From: Microbacterium limosum
GTDB taxonomy: Bacteria > Actinomycetota > Actinomycetes > Actinomycetales > Microbacteriaceae
Length of the DNA: 64,000 nt
NCBI RefSeq assembly: GCF_036324365.1
Contig: NZ_CP137080.1
Span: forward strand, 2,418,001 to 2,482,000
Reading direction: 5' to 3'
Every line of letters starts with the position of its first letter. Position 1 is the stretch's first letter. Positions 42,782 to 50,744 of the stretch are shown one piece after another. The translations under genes and the position numbers were made by a program. The notes below the pieces were generated by a model. That model ran no database searches. It was not told where the DNA came from and worked only from the letters and a program-made list of their open reading frames with translations.

Positions 42782-43975
42782 TCACGCAGGCGCCCCCTCG
42801 CCGGGCCGGAGCACGACCTTGATGCATCCGTCGTGCTTCTTCTGGAACGTCTCGTACAGCCCGGGGGCCTCGTCGAGCCCGCCGCGGTGCGTCACGAGGT
42901 CGGCCACGCCCAGGGGGTCGGAGGGATCCTCGACGAGCGGGATCAGCTGGTCGACCCAGCTCTTCACGTTGCACTGCCCCATCCGCAGCGTCACCTGCTT
43001 GTCGAAGAGCGTCTTCATGGGCATCGGGTCGGCATCGCCGGCGTAGACGCCGCTGATCGAGACCGTGCCGCCGCGGCGCACGAGCTCGATCGCGGAGTGC
43101 AGGGCGGCCAGCCGGTCGACGCCGGCCTTCTCCATGAGCGGCTTCGCGAGCGTCCGCGGCATCCGGGACATGACGGTGTGCGCCGCCTTCACGAGTCCGC
43201 TCCCGTGCGCCTCCATGCCGACGGCGTCGATGACGGCGTCCGGGCCGCGGCCCTCCGTGGCATCCCGGAGCGCGGCGACGGTGTCGTCCCCGTCCTCCCA
43301 GACCTCGACTCCGTGGCGGGCCGCCATCGTCCGTCGCTCCTCGACCGGGTCGACGCCGAACACGCGATGGCCCCTTCTGGCGGCGATCCGTGCGGCGAAT
43401 TGGCCGACGGGTCCGAGGCCGAGCACCGCGACCGAGCCGCCGTCGGGAACCTGTGCGTATTCGACGCCCTGCAGCGCCGTGGGCAGGATGTCACTCAGGA
43501 AGAGGTAGCGCTCGTCGGGTCCTTCGTCGGGGACGGGGATCGTGTTGTAGTCCGCGAGCGGCACCCGGAGCAGCTCCGCCTGGCCGCCGGGAACCTGGCC
43601 GTAGAGCTTGGTGTAGCCGAAGAGGGCGGCACCGCTGCCCTGCTCCCTCACCTGGGTCGTCTCGCACTGCGACTGCAGGCCTGCCCGGCACATGAAGCAC
43701 TCGCCGCAGGAGATGTTGAAGGGGACCACCACGCGCTGACCCACCCGAAGGCCGGTCACCTCGGCGCCCACCGCCTCGACGACTCCCATCGGCTCATGAC
43801 CGAGGATGTCGCCCGGATCGATGAAGGGGCCGAGCAGCTCGTACAGGTGCAGGTCGGACCCGCAGATGGCGGTGGCCGTGATCCGGACGACGGCGTCGGT
43901 GGGCTTCTCGATTCGGGGATCGGGGACGTCCTCCACGCGGATGTCGCGCGTGCCATGCCATGTGACGGCTCTCAT
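42782..43975 (-). CDS. Zinc-dependent medium-chain alcohol dehydrogenase (FDH-like)
   Basis: A 397-residue MDR protein. The catalytic zinc site has Cys38 (AICGSDLH) and His60-Glu61 (GHEPMG). The structural zinc lobe has Cys90, 93, 96 and 104 in SCGECFMCRAGLQSQC. The Rossmann motif is LGLGPVGQFAARIAARRG. The extra MRMGQCNVKSW segment is typical of the glutathione-independent formaldehyde dehydrogenase-like group. Substrate uncertain; formaldehyde dismutation or aldehyde oxidation are possible. ATG 43975 has an AAAGGCG RBS. Confidence 0.88.
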   Translation of the reverse strand: MRAVTWHGTRDIRVEDVPDPRIEKPTDAVVRITATAICGSDLHLYELLGPFIDPGDILGHEPMGVVEAVGAEVTGLRVGQRVVVPFNISCGECFMCRAGLQSQCETTQVREQGSGAALFGYTKLYGQVPGGQAELLRVPLADYNTIPVPDEGPDERYLFLSDILPTALQGVEYAQVPDGGSVAVLGLGPVGQFAARIAARRGHRVFGVDPVEERRTMAARHGVEVWEDGDDTVAALRDATEGRGPDAVIDAVGMEAHGSGLVKAAHTVMSRMPRTLAKPLMEKAGVDRLAALHSAIELVRRGGTVSISGVYAGDADPMPMKTLFDKQVTLRMGQCNVKSWVDQLIPLVEDPSDPLGVADLVTHRGGLDEAPGLYETFQKKHDGCIKVVLRPGEGAPA

Positions 43976-44216
43976 CGATTCGCCTTTCGTCGTGCGCGGG
44001 CCGACGGACGGGCCCGGCGCTTGGGAGTTGCGGTCCCGCCAGCCTCCCCCGGTTCACCGGCCCGCCGAGGGGGGTTGACGGGAGCGTTCCCGCTGGCTAG
44101 CCAGGCGGGCCCACACAGCGCCGTCTGGCGCATTCGCGAGCGGCGCGCAACCCCCGCCGCCGGGGCCGCGCCCATCCGTAGTCTCGCCTCACACCGACAG
44201 AAGGATGCCCCCCTCC
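43976..44216. other. Gene-free stretch with a palindrome
   Basis: No gene was found. It contains TTGACG (44075-44080) and, 17 bases later, TAGCCA (44098-44103), a possible weak plus-strand promoter whose -10 overlaps the palindrome at 44093-44104. Confidence 0.35.
44093..44104. promoter_or_regulatory. Perfect 12-bp palindrome CTGGCTAGCCAG
   Basis: CTGGCT/AGCCAG is a perfect dyad, extended by CCCGC on the left and GCGGG on the right with one unpaired base. It overlaps the candidate -10 of a TTGACG promoter, so it could be an operator. Confidence 0.35.
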
Positions 44217-44381
44217 ATGGCGGACTTCGGATACACCCTCATGACCGAGCAGAGCAGGCCCCGCGAACTCGTGCGGTACGCCGCGACGGTCGAGCGGGTG
44301 TTCGAGCTGGAGGAGCTGCCCCAGTCGCTCATCGGCAAGGTGCTGCGTCGAGAGGTGCACGAGCGCATCCTCTCTCTGTAG
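44217..44381 (+). pseudogene. Chimeric 54-codon relic: F420-type LLM oxidoreductase start fused to acyl-CoA ligase end
   Basis: The first ~27 residues, MADFGYTLMTEQSRPRELVR onward, match the N-terminus I know for F420-dependent LLM-class oxidoreductases (FGYTLMTEQSGP...). The last ~25, ELEELPQSLIGKVLRREV..., match the C-terminus of fatty-acid-CoA ligases (ELPKS.GKVLRRE). The joint is in frame near residue 28. This looks like what remains after a large deletion joined two genes. GAAGGA lies upstream, so a peptide could still be made. Whether it is functional is unknown. Confidence 0.65.
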
Positions 44382-44412
44382 GCGGGACCGCCGGCCGGGC
44401 GCGCTCGGCCGG

Positions 44413-44484
44413 TCAGAGGGCCGTGAGTCCGGCGACGCCGCTGCCGAGCGCCACGGCGCCGACCAGCAGCAGCACGGCGGCCAT
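44413..44484 (-). other. Short hydrophobic ORF, 23 codons
   Basis: ATG 44484 to TGA 44413 encodes one membrane-helix-like peptide (AAVLLLVGAVALGSGVAGLT). There is no RBS and no recognised homolog. It may be chance or a membrane-protein relic in the gap between the chimeric relic and the phosphodiesterase gene. Confidence 0.2.
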
Positions 44485-44513
44485 GACGACGCCGTTGTCG
44501 CATGACCCCCGGC

Positions 44514-45008
44514 TCAGAGGGGGATGAGGGCGACGTCTCGCAGGTCGCCGGCATCCGCCAGCGCCGTCATCATCGTGCAGCGCGGCTGCCGGCGACGGTC
44601 GGTCGGCGAGCCCGGATTGAGCAGCCGCAGCCCCGACGCGGTGCGCGTGTCCCAGGGGATGTGGCTGTGCCCGAAGACCAGGACATCGGTGTCGGGAAAC
44701 GCCTGCGTCATCCGCGCCTCCCGGCGCCGCGCGTCGCCGGTCTCGTGCACGACGGCGAACCGGATGCCCTCGATCCCGCGCCGCGCGATCTCGGGGAGGC
44801 GCTCGCGCAGGTCGGGCCCGTCGTTGTTGCCCCACACGCCCATCACGGAAGCGTGCCCTTCGAGGTCGTCCAGCACCGACGCGGAGACCCAGTCGCCGGC
44901 GTGGATGACGAGGTCGGCGTCGTCCGCTGCCCGGCGCACCGCGTCGGGCAGCGCCCGCGCTCGGCCGGGGATGTGCGTGTCGGCGAGCAGCAGCAGCCGT
45001 GTGCTCAC
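44514..45008 (-). CDS. YfcE/MJ0936-family metallophosphoesterase
   Basis: A 164-residue calcineurin-like phosphodiesterase. All metal motifs are present: LLADTHIPGRA (Asp10, His12), HAGDW, GNNDGPD and GHSHIPW. Probably hydrolyses phosphodiesters such as cyclic nucleotides; substrate unknown. GTG 45008 overlaps the stop of the yaeQ-like gene by 4 bases, so translation is coupled. The C-terminal part ends in LLNPGSPTDRRRQP, the usual conserved loop. Confidence 0.88.
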   Translation of the reverse strand: MSTRLLLLADTHIPGRARALPDAVRRAADDADLVIHAGDWVSASVLDDLEGHASVMGVWGNNDGPDLRERLPEIARRGIEGIRFAVVHETGDARRREARMTQAFPDTDVLVFGHSHIPWDTRTASGLRLLNPGSPTDRRRQPRCTMMTALADAGDLRDVALIPL

Positions 45009-45547
45009 GGGCGCGCCCGGGTCTCGATGATCGGGGCGTCGAACGTCCGCCCGTTGAGCTCGAGGTAGAGGTGCCCCTCCGTGACCGACACGGTGATGGT
45101 GTTGCGACGCTCGATCGCGGATGTCGCGGCATCCACGAAACCGGGGCCGAAGCTGCGCACGACGAGGTCCTCGGCGCGATGCAGGGGCTTGCCCTGCCAG
45201 GCGGCGACGACCTTCGCGGGATCGCGGTGCGTGTAGACGACGGCGCGATCGGCGAGCTTGGCGCCGTAGTGCAGGCGCGCGGAATCCGGCGCCCCGACCT
45301 CTATCCACGACGTCACCCGACCGGTCGGGTCGCGCACGAGGACGGCGGGCTCGTCGGTCGAGGCGATCCCGTCGCTGAACGCGATGCCCTCCGCGAACTC
45401 GAGGCAGTAGGCGAGCACGCGGGTGAGCATGAAGGCGTTGGTCTCGGAGGCGTGCCGCGCCACCCGCAGCGCCAGGTCGTCGTAGACGCCGCGGTCGACG
45501 TCGGCGAGCTGCCCGGTGAAAGTGTGGATCGTTGCGCCGATGGCCAT
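45005..45547 (-). CDS. YaeQ-family protein
   Basis: A 180-residue protein of the YaeQ family, whose fold resembles PD-(D/E)XK nucleases. It starts AIGATIHTFTGQLADVDRGVYDDLALRVARH, then SETNAFMLTRVLAYCLEFAEGIAFSDGI, both family blocks, and WIEVGAPDSARLHYGAK. In enterobacteria it was linked to suppression of rfaH loss; the biochemical role is unknown. ATG 45547 has a TAGGCT box 8 bases upstream and no RBS. Coupled to the phosphoesterase gene by a 4-base overlap; divergent from the ADH gene. Confidence 0.85.
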   Translation of the reverse strand: MAIGATIHTFTGQLADVDRGVYDDLALRVARHASETNAFMLTRVLAYCLEFAEGIAFSDGIASTDEPAVLVRDPTGRVTSWIEVGAPDSARLHYGAKLADRAVVYTHRDPAKVVAAWQGKPLHRAEDLVVRSFGPGFVDAATSAIERRNTITVSVTEGHLYLELNGRTFDAPIIETRARP

Positions 45548-45676
45548 GGTGAACGAGCCTACGCGCGACGGGGCGATCTTCCATCTGGTGGAAGAACGCC
45601 CCGCATCGCTTGTTCGCCCGAGCCGTGCCGCGGAGACTGATCCGGGCGACACACCGGTCGAGGGAGAGGGTGGGCG

Positions 45677-46837
45677 ATGGCACGCACGGTCGAGGGCATG
45701 ATGAGCGCGGCCGTGCTGCGCGACGGCGCGCCCGGGCTCGATGTCGTCGACATCCCGATCCCCACGCCTCTCGCAGGAGAGGCCCTCGTGAAAGTGCGCG
45801 CATGCGGCGTGTGCCATACCGACCTGCATGTCATGAAGGGCGAAGTCGCCTTCCCGCGACCCGCCGTGCTCGGCCACGAGATCAGCGGCACGATCGTCGC
45901 GATCGGCGACGGCACCGCCGAGGCGGGCGGGCTGGCGGTCGGCGACGACGTCGTCGGCGCGTTCATCATGCCGTGCGATGCATGCGACGCGTGCGACCGC
46001 GGGCGGGACGACCTCTGCGCCGAGTTCTTCGGCCAGAACCGGCTGCGCGGGACGCTCTACGACGGGCAGAGCCGGCTCACGCTCGCCGACGGGTCGTTCC
46101 TGGCGATGTACTCGATGGGCGGGCTCGCGCAGTACGCGGTCGTTCCGCTCACGGCGCTCGCCGTCCTTCCCGAGGGCGTGGACCCCGTCTCCGCCGCCGT
46201 CCTCGGGTGCGCGGCCTTCACATCGTACGGCGCCGTCCATCGCGCCGGGCGCGTGCAGGCGGGCGAATCCGTCGCGGTCATCGCCGTCGGCGGCGTGGGT
46301 AGCGGGGTCGTGCAGATGGCCAGGGCCGCCGGCGCCGACCCCATCGTCGCGATCGACGTCGCGGACGACAAGCTCGACGCCGCGCGCGCGCTCGGCGCGA
46401 CGCACGCCGTCAACTCCCGCGAGGAGGACGTCGTCGCGCAGGTGCGCGCGGCGACCGGGGGGCGTGGCGTCGACGTCGCCTTCGAGGCGCTCGGGCATCC
46501 CGCGACCTTCCGCCAGGCGATCGACGTGCTCGCCGACGGGGGCCGGATGGTGGCGATCGGCATCGCCGCCGGCGCCTCCGTCGCCCAGATCGAGATCACG
46601 CCGCTCGTGCGCCGCGGATACTCGATCACGGGCTCGTTCGGCGCCCGCACCCGGGAGGACCTGCCCGCCGTCGTGCGCCTGGCCGCCGACGGCGACATCG
46701 ACACCGTCGGCCTGGTGACCCGTACGTTCCCGCTGAGCGAGGCGGATGCCGCGTACCGCGCCCTCGCGGAGGGCCGGATTACCGGCCGCGCCGTCATCGT
46801 GATGGACGAGGCCCCGAGGAAGGACGAGACCGCGTGA
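45677..46837 (+). CDS. Zinc-dependent alcohol dehydrogenase, class III-like
   Basis: A 386-residue MDR protein. Catalytic zinc ligands are Cys46 (GVCHTDLH) and His67-Glu68 (GHEISG). The structural zinc lobe has Cys100, 103, 106 and 114 in PCDACDACDRGRDDLC. The nucleotide-binding region is VAVGGVGSGVVQMARAAGADP, followed by ATHAVNSREEDV. It is coupled by GTGA to a CoA-acylating semialdehyde dehydrogenase, so it may oxidise a hydroxy acid or diol whose aldehyde goes to the partner (inference). ATG 45677 has GAGAGGG upstream; ATG 45698 is an alternative. Confidence 0.88.
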   Translation: MARTVEGMMSAAVLRDGAPGLDVVDIPIPTPLAGEALVKVRACGVCHTDLHVMKGEVAFPRPAVLGHEISGTIVAIGDGTAEAGGLAVGDDVVGAFIMPCDACDACDRGRDDLCAEFFGQNRLRGTLYDGQSRLTLADGSFLAMYSMGGLAQYAVVPLTALAVLPEGVDPVSAAVLGCAAFTSYGAVHRAGRVQAGESVAVIAVGGVGSGVVQMARAAGADPIVAIDVADDKLDAARALGATHAVNSREEDVVAQVRAATGGRGVDVAFEALGHPATFRQAIDVLADGGRMVAIGIAAGASVAQIEITPLVRRGYSITGSFGARTREDLPAVVRLAADGDIDTVGLVTRTFPLSEADAAYRALAEGRITGRAVIVMDEAPRKDETA

Positions 46838-48180
46838 GCAGACGCATCCCCCACTGGATCGACGGTGAACCGGCCGACGTACCCGACCGACGCGTGGCAC
46901 CCGTGTACGACCCCGCAACCGGCGCGCCCACGGGCGAGGTCGTCCTCGCCGAGCCCGGCGACGTGGACCGGGCGGTGCGCTCGGCCGCTGCCGCGTTCCC
47001 CGCGTGGAGGGACCTGTCGATCGCGCGCAGGCAGGCGGTGCTGTTCCGGTTCCGCGAGCTCCTCGAGCAGCGCAAGGGAGAGCTGGCCGAGATCATCACG
47101 AGCGAGCACGGCAAGGTGCTCGCCGATGCGCTCGGGGAGATCGCGCGAGGACAGGAGGTGCTCGAGTTCGCCCTCGGGTTCGCCGAGGTCCTCAAAGGCG
47201 ACTACTCCGTCAACGCCTCGAGCGGCGTGGACGTGTACTCGTTCCGCCAGCCCATCGGAGTCGCGGCGGTCATCAGTCCCTTCAACTTCCCCGCGATGGT
47301 GCCCCTGTGGTTCCTTCCGGTCGCGCTGGCCGCCGGGAACGCCGTCGTGCTCAAACCGAGTGAGAAGGATCCGTCGGCGTCGCTGTGGATGGCGCAGCTG
47401 CTCGCCGAGGCGGGCCTGCCGGCCGGTGTGTTCACGGTCGTCAACGGCGACAGGGTCGCGGTCGACGCGCTGCTGGAGCATCCGGGGATCGCCTCGGTGT
47501 CCTTCGTCGGATCCACTCCGATCGCCCGCCACATCTACGAGACCGCCGCGCGACACGGCAAGCGCGTTCAGGCGCTCGGCGGCGCGAAGAACCACATGCT
47601 CGTGCTGCCGGATGCCGATCTCGACCTCGTGGCGGATGCCGCCGTCAACGCCGGCTTCGGATCGGCGGGCGAGCGCTGCATGGCGATCTCGGTGATCGTG
47701 GCGGTGGAGCCGGTCGCCGACGAGCTGCTCGGCAAGATCGCCGAGCGCATGGCGGGGCTGAGGATCGGGGACGGCCGCCGAGGGTGCGACATGGGCCCCC
47801 TCATCACCCGCGAGCACCGCGACAGGGTGTCGGGATACATCGACACGGCCGCCGCGGACGGAGCCGCCGTCGTCGTGGACGGCCGTGGCGTCGTCGTCGA
47901 CGGCGAGCCGGGGGGCTTCTGGCTCGGCCCCACGCTGCTCGACCGAGTGCCGACGACCTCGGCGGCGTACACCGACGAGATCTTCGGACCGGTGCTGTCG
48001 ATCGTGCGGGTCGACTCGTACGAGGAGGGTGTGAGTCTCATCAACACGGGGGCGTTCGGCGACACGAAGGCGTACGGCCGGCAAGGCTTCCACTTCTTCA
48101 CCCGCGAGAAGGCGGTCACGGCGCGCTGGCTCGACCCGAGCCACGGCGGAATCAACCTGGGATTCCCGCAGAACGCCTAA
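46834..48180 (+). CDS. mmsA: CoA-acylating methylmalonate-semialdehyde dehydrogenase with an internal deletion
   Basis: A 448-residue aldehyde dehydrogenase of the MmsA type. It has SPFNFPAMVPLWF, KPSEKDPSAS, GSTPIARHIYETAA, GGAKNHM and catalytic Cys282 in AGERCMA, and ends with DPSHGGINLGFPQN, the family C-terminus. Family members are near 495 residues. The block between SLIN (residue 404) and FGDTKAYG is missing: the ANPYGNGTAIFT... to GMVGINVPIPVPM... region, about 47 residues, removed in frame near 48046. That segment supports the active-site wall, so activity is doubtful. GTG 46834 overlaps the ADH stop. Normally it converts methylmalonate semialdehyde to propionyl-CoA in valine or inositol breakdown. 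Confidence 0.85.
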   Translation: MSRRIPHWIDGEPADVPDRRVAPVYDPATGAPTGEVVLAEPGDVDRAVRSAAAAFPAWRDLSIARRQAVLFRFRELLEQRKGELAEIITSEHGKVLADALGEIARGQEVLEFALGFAEVLKGDYSVNASSGVDVYSFRQPIGVAAVISPFNFPAMVPLWFLPVALAAGNAVVLKPSEKDPSASLWMAQLLAEAGLPAGVFTVVNGDRVAVDALLEHPGIASVSFVGSTPIARHIYETAARHGKRVQALGGAKNHMLVLPDADLDLVADAAVNAGFGSAGERCMAISVIVAVEPVADELLGKIAERMAGLRIGDGRRGCDMGPLITREHRDRVSGYIDTAAADGAAVVVDGRGVVVDGEPGGFWLGPTLLDRVPTTSAAYTDEIFGPVLSIVRVDSYEEGVSLINTGAFGDTKAYGRQGFHFFTREKAVTARWLDPSHGGINLGFPQNA

Positions 48181-48193
48181 CAGCGGTCCGGGA

Positions 48194-49621
48194 TCAGCTC
48201 GTCGAGGGCAGGTGGGCGAGACCCATCTCGGGGGCGTCGACGGCATCGGGGGTGAGCGACGGCGGTGCGGCGGCGTACGCCGCCGACAGGCGCCGGTACG
48301 GCCGGGAGACGAAGGCGAGCATCACGGTGACGAGGAGAACCAGGCTCGCTCCCACGAAGGCGAGCGCGATGCCCCGCGCCTCGCCCGGGCCCAGCAACCA
48401 CCCGAGGGAGTCCTGCCCGTCCTGCGAGTCCATGAAGGGGATGAGCCAGAACTGTGCCAGCGGACCGACCAGGAACGAGGAGACCGGTGCCGCGGCCGAC
48501 TCCACGCTCGCGGCGAAGCCGAACACCCGGCCCTGCTTGTCGAACGGCACGACGCGCTGCACGATGGTCTGCTCGGCCGCCTCCGCGATCGGCATGAGGC
48601 ACATGAAGACGAGGACGCCGAGCGCGTAGAGCCACCACCACTCGCGGATGGCGAAGGTGAGACCCAGCAGCGCGATCCCGACGTTGACGAGCAGCAGCGT
48701 GCGGACCGGGTTTTTTCCGAGGCCGAAGCGGGCAACGAGGGCGCCTCCCATCACGAACCCGAAGCTGGTCATCCCGAGCACGATCCCCCACATCTCCACC
48801 GAGAAGAGAGTGAGGCCGTACGGGTCCATGAGGGCCATGAACACGCCGCCCACGAGGTTGTTGAACGTCGAGAAGAGGATGAGCGCGAGCAGACCCGGCA
48901 CGGCGACGACGGCCGGGATGACCCCGCGGAAGCCGACCTGAGCGGGAGCACCCTCGACGTGGACGACCCCGCGCTCCGGGATGGGGACGAAGAGGAGGTG
49001 CCCGAGCGCGAGCGCCGTCGCCGCGATCGCGATGACGACGGTCCACCCCATTCCGAGCAGGCCGATCGACAGCCCCGAGAACACGCTCGTGACCATGAAT
49101 GCGATGCCCTGCACCGCGCCCACCAGCCCGTTCGCCCTGTCGCGCCGATCTGCCGGCACGAGCAGGGTCACGGTGGTCGACAGCGCGATGTTGCGCAGGT
49201 TCTCGACCACGCCGCCCACGAGGATCACGCCCGCGAACACCCAGAACCAGGGGCCGCCCCAGTCGACCAGCACGCTCTCCGGGAACGAGAGGTAGAGAGC
49301 GCCGGCGAGCAGATACGTCACGAGCGTGACCCCGCTCGAGAGCACCATGACCGCCTTCTTCTTCATGCGGTCGACGATGACCCCGAAGATGACACCGAAG
49401 GCGGCGACCAGAAGCATGTAGGAGCCGCCGATGATCGCCGTCGCGAGCACCGAGCGCGTCTCGAGATACGCCCAGAAGGTCAGCGCCCACCACAGATAGC
49501 TGGAGGTCACGTTCGCGGCCGCGGTGTTCGCGAGCACCTGATGGAACGCCCGCACGGTGCGGGGACCGGGCGGAGCCTGCGCGGCCTCATCCCGGCCCGG
49601 CTGGCGAAGCGACTCGGCCAT
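48194..49621 (-). CDS. MFS transporter
   Basis: A 475-residue transporter with about 12 helices. The N-terminal domain has FGVIFGVIVDRMKKKAVMVLSSG, the MFS motif A region between helices 2 and 3. The second half has GGALVARFGLGKNP. The pattern FHQVLANTAAANVTSSYLWWALTFWAYLETRSV is that of the enterobactin/macrolide-exporter-like group. Substrate unknown. ATG 49621 has AGGAG 5 bases upstream. The C-terminal tail is Pro/Ala-rich and disordered. Convergent with mmsA, 13 bases between stops. Confidence 0.88.
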   Translation of the reverse strand: MAESLRQPGRDEAAQAPPGPRTVRAFHQVLANTAAANVTSSYLWWALTFWAYLETRSVLATAIIGGSYMLLVAAFGVIFGVIVDRMKKKAVMVLSSGVTLVTYLLAGALYLSFPESVLVDWGGPWFWVFAGVILVGGVVENLRNIALSTTVTLLVPADRRDRANGLVGAVQGIAFMVTSVFSGLSIGLLGMGWTVVIAIAATALALGHLLFVPIPERGVVHVEGAPAQVGFRGVIPAVVAVPGLLALILFSTFNNLVGGVFMALMDPYGLTLFSVEMWGIVLGMTSFGFVMGGALVARFGLGKNPVRTLLLVNVGIALLGLTFAIREWWWLYALGVLVFMCLMPIAEAAEQTIVQRVVPFDKQGRVFGFAASVESAAAPVSSFLVGPLAQFWLIPFMDSQDGQDSLGWLLGPGEARGIALAFVGASLVLLVTVMLAFVSRPYRRLSAAYAAAPPSLTPDAVDAPEMGLAHLPSTS

Positions 49622-49754
49622 GGATTCTCCTGGGGGTGCGGCGGGAGCGTCCGCCCCACGATGACCGCAAGGTACAGACCGCCGCGGACACCGCGTCGTC
49701 TGCATGCTCCCGCGCCCGCCCCACGCGCGCAACCCCGATGTCGGAGGAGGGGAG

Positions 49755-49760
49755 TACGAT
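49755..49760 (+). promoter_or_regulatory. -10 box of a leaderless transcript (DrrA-like gene)
   Basis: TACGAT is followed by 6 bases (CCGCGC) and ATG 49767. The GGAGGAGG further upstream is too distant to serve as RBS. Confidence 0.5.
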
Positions 49761-49766
49761 CCGCGC

Positions 49767-50744
49767 ATGGCGTACATCGAGACGCAGCAGATCGTCAAGA
49801 CCTACCGCCCCAAGGGAGCCGCCGTCGTGCGCGCGCTCGACGGGCTCGACCTGTCGGTCGAGCAGGGCAGCGTGACGGCGCTGCTCGGCCCGAACGGTGC
49901 GGGCAAGACCACCGCCGTCAAGGTCCTCACGACCCTCATCCGACCCGACTCGGGGCGCGCGATCATCGCGGGGGTCGACGTCTTCGACGACCCCGCCGAG
50001 ATCCGCCGGATGATCGGCGCCAGCGGTCAGTACGCCGCCGTCGACGAGAACCTCACCGGCTACGAGAACCTCTACATGGTCGGCCGGCTCTATCACCTCG
50101 GCCACCGGCTCGCGGCGCAGCGAGCACGTGAGCTGATCGAGGTCTTCGACCTCGTCGAGGCGCAGAACCGTCCCGTCAAGGGGTTCTCAGGGGGCATGCG
50201 GCGGCGAATCGACCTGGCGGGCGCCCTCGTCATCAACCCGCCCGTGCTCTTCCTCGACGAACCCACGACAGGACTCGATCCCCGCAGTCGGCTCGCCCTC
50301 TGGGAGGTGATCGAGTCGCTCGTCGCCGGCGGGACAACGGTCCTCCTGACGACGCAGTATCTCGAGGAGGCCGATCGGCTCGCGGATTCGATCTCGATCG
50401 TCGACAGCGGCCGCGTGATCGCCGAGGGCACCGCCGACCAGCTGAAGGCCTCGGTGGGCGGGCAGCGCGTGGCCGTCACACTCGTCGACGACGCCGACGG
50501 CGAGCGCGTCCGCGACATCCTGAGTCGCTACGGCTCCGGTCCCGTCGCAGAGGGGGGCGATCGGACATGGGTCGTGCCCGTCGCCGACGGCGCCACCGGC
50601 CTCGGCGGCATCGTGGCCGACATCGCCGCCCAGGGCATCGAGCTGCACGACGCCGGCATGAGGCGCCCGACGCTCGACGACGTCTTCCTGCAACTGACCG
50701 GCCGCGCAACCGGCACGGACGACGAGGCGGAGGATGCGGCATGA
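49767..50744 (+). CDS. DrrA-type ABC transporter ATP-binding protein
   Basis: A 325-residue ABC ATPase of the daunorubicin-resistance (DrrA) group. Walker A GPNGAGKT near 41-48, signature FSGGMRRR, Walker B LFLDEPTTG, and the C-terminal DrrA-specific region with RPTLDDVFLQLTGR, which stabilises the partner permease. It drives export of a hydrophobic compound together with the next gene. ATG 49767; leaderless box upstream. The stop overlaps the permease start as ATGA. No drug-biosynthesis genes flank it, so substrate is unknown. Confidence 0.92.
   Translation: MAYIETQQIVKTYRPKGAAVVRALDGLDLSVEQGSVTALLGPNGAGKTTAVKVLTTLIRPDSGRAIIAGVDVFDDPAEIRRMIGASGQYAAVDENLTGYENLYMVGRLYHLGHRLAAQRARELIEVFDLVEAQNRPVKGFSGGMRRRIDLAGALVINPPVLFLDEPTTGLDPRSRLALWEVIESLVAGGTTVLLTTQYLEEADRLADSISIVDSGRVIAEGTADQLKASVGGQRVAVTLVDDADGERVRDILSRYGSGPVAEGGDRTWVVPVADGATGLGGIVADIAAQGIELHDAGMRRPTLDDVFLQLTGRATGTDDEAEDAA

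Noticed and set aside
48212..50131. Open frame of 639 codons antisense to the MFS gene
   Set aside because: His/Glu/Arg-rich shadow of hydrophobic codons; the MFS gene has full domain support.
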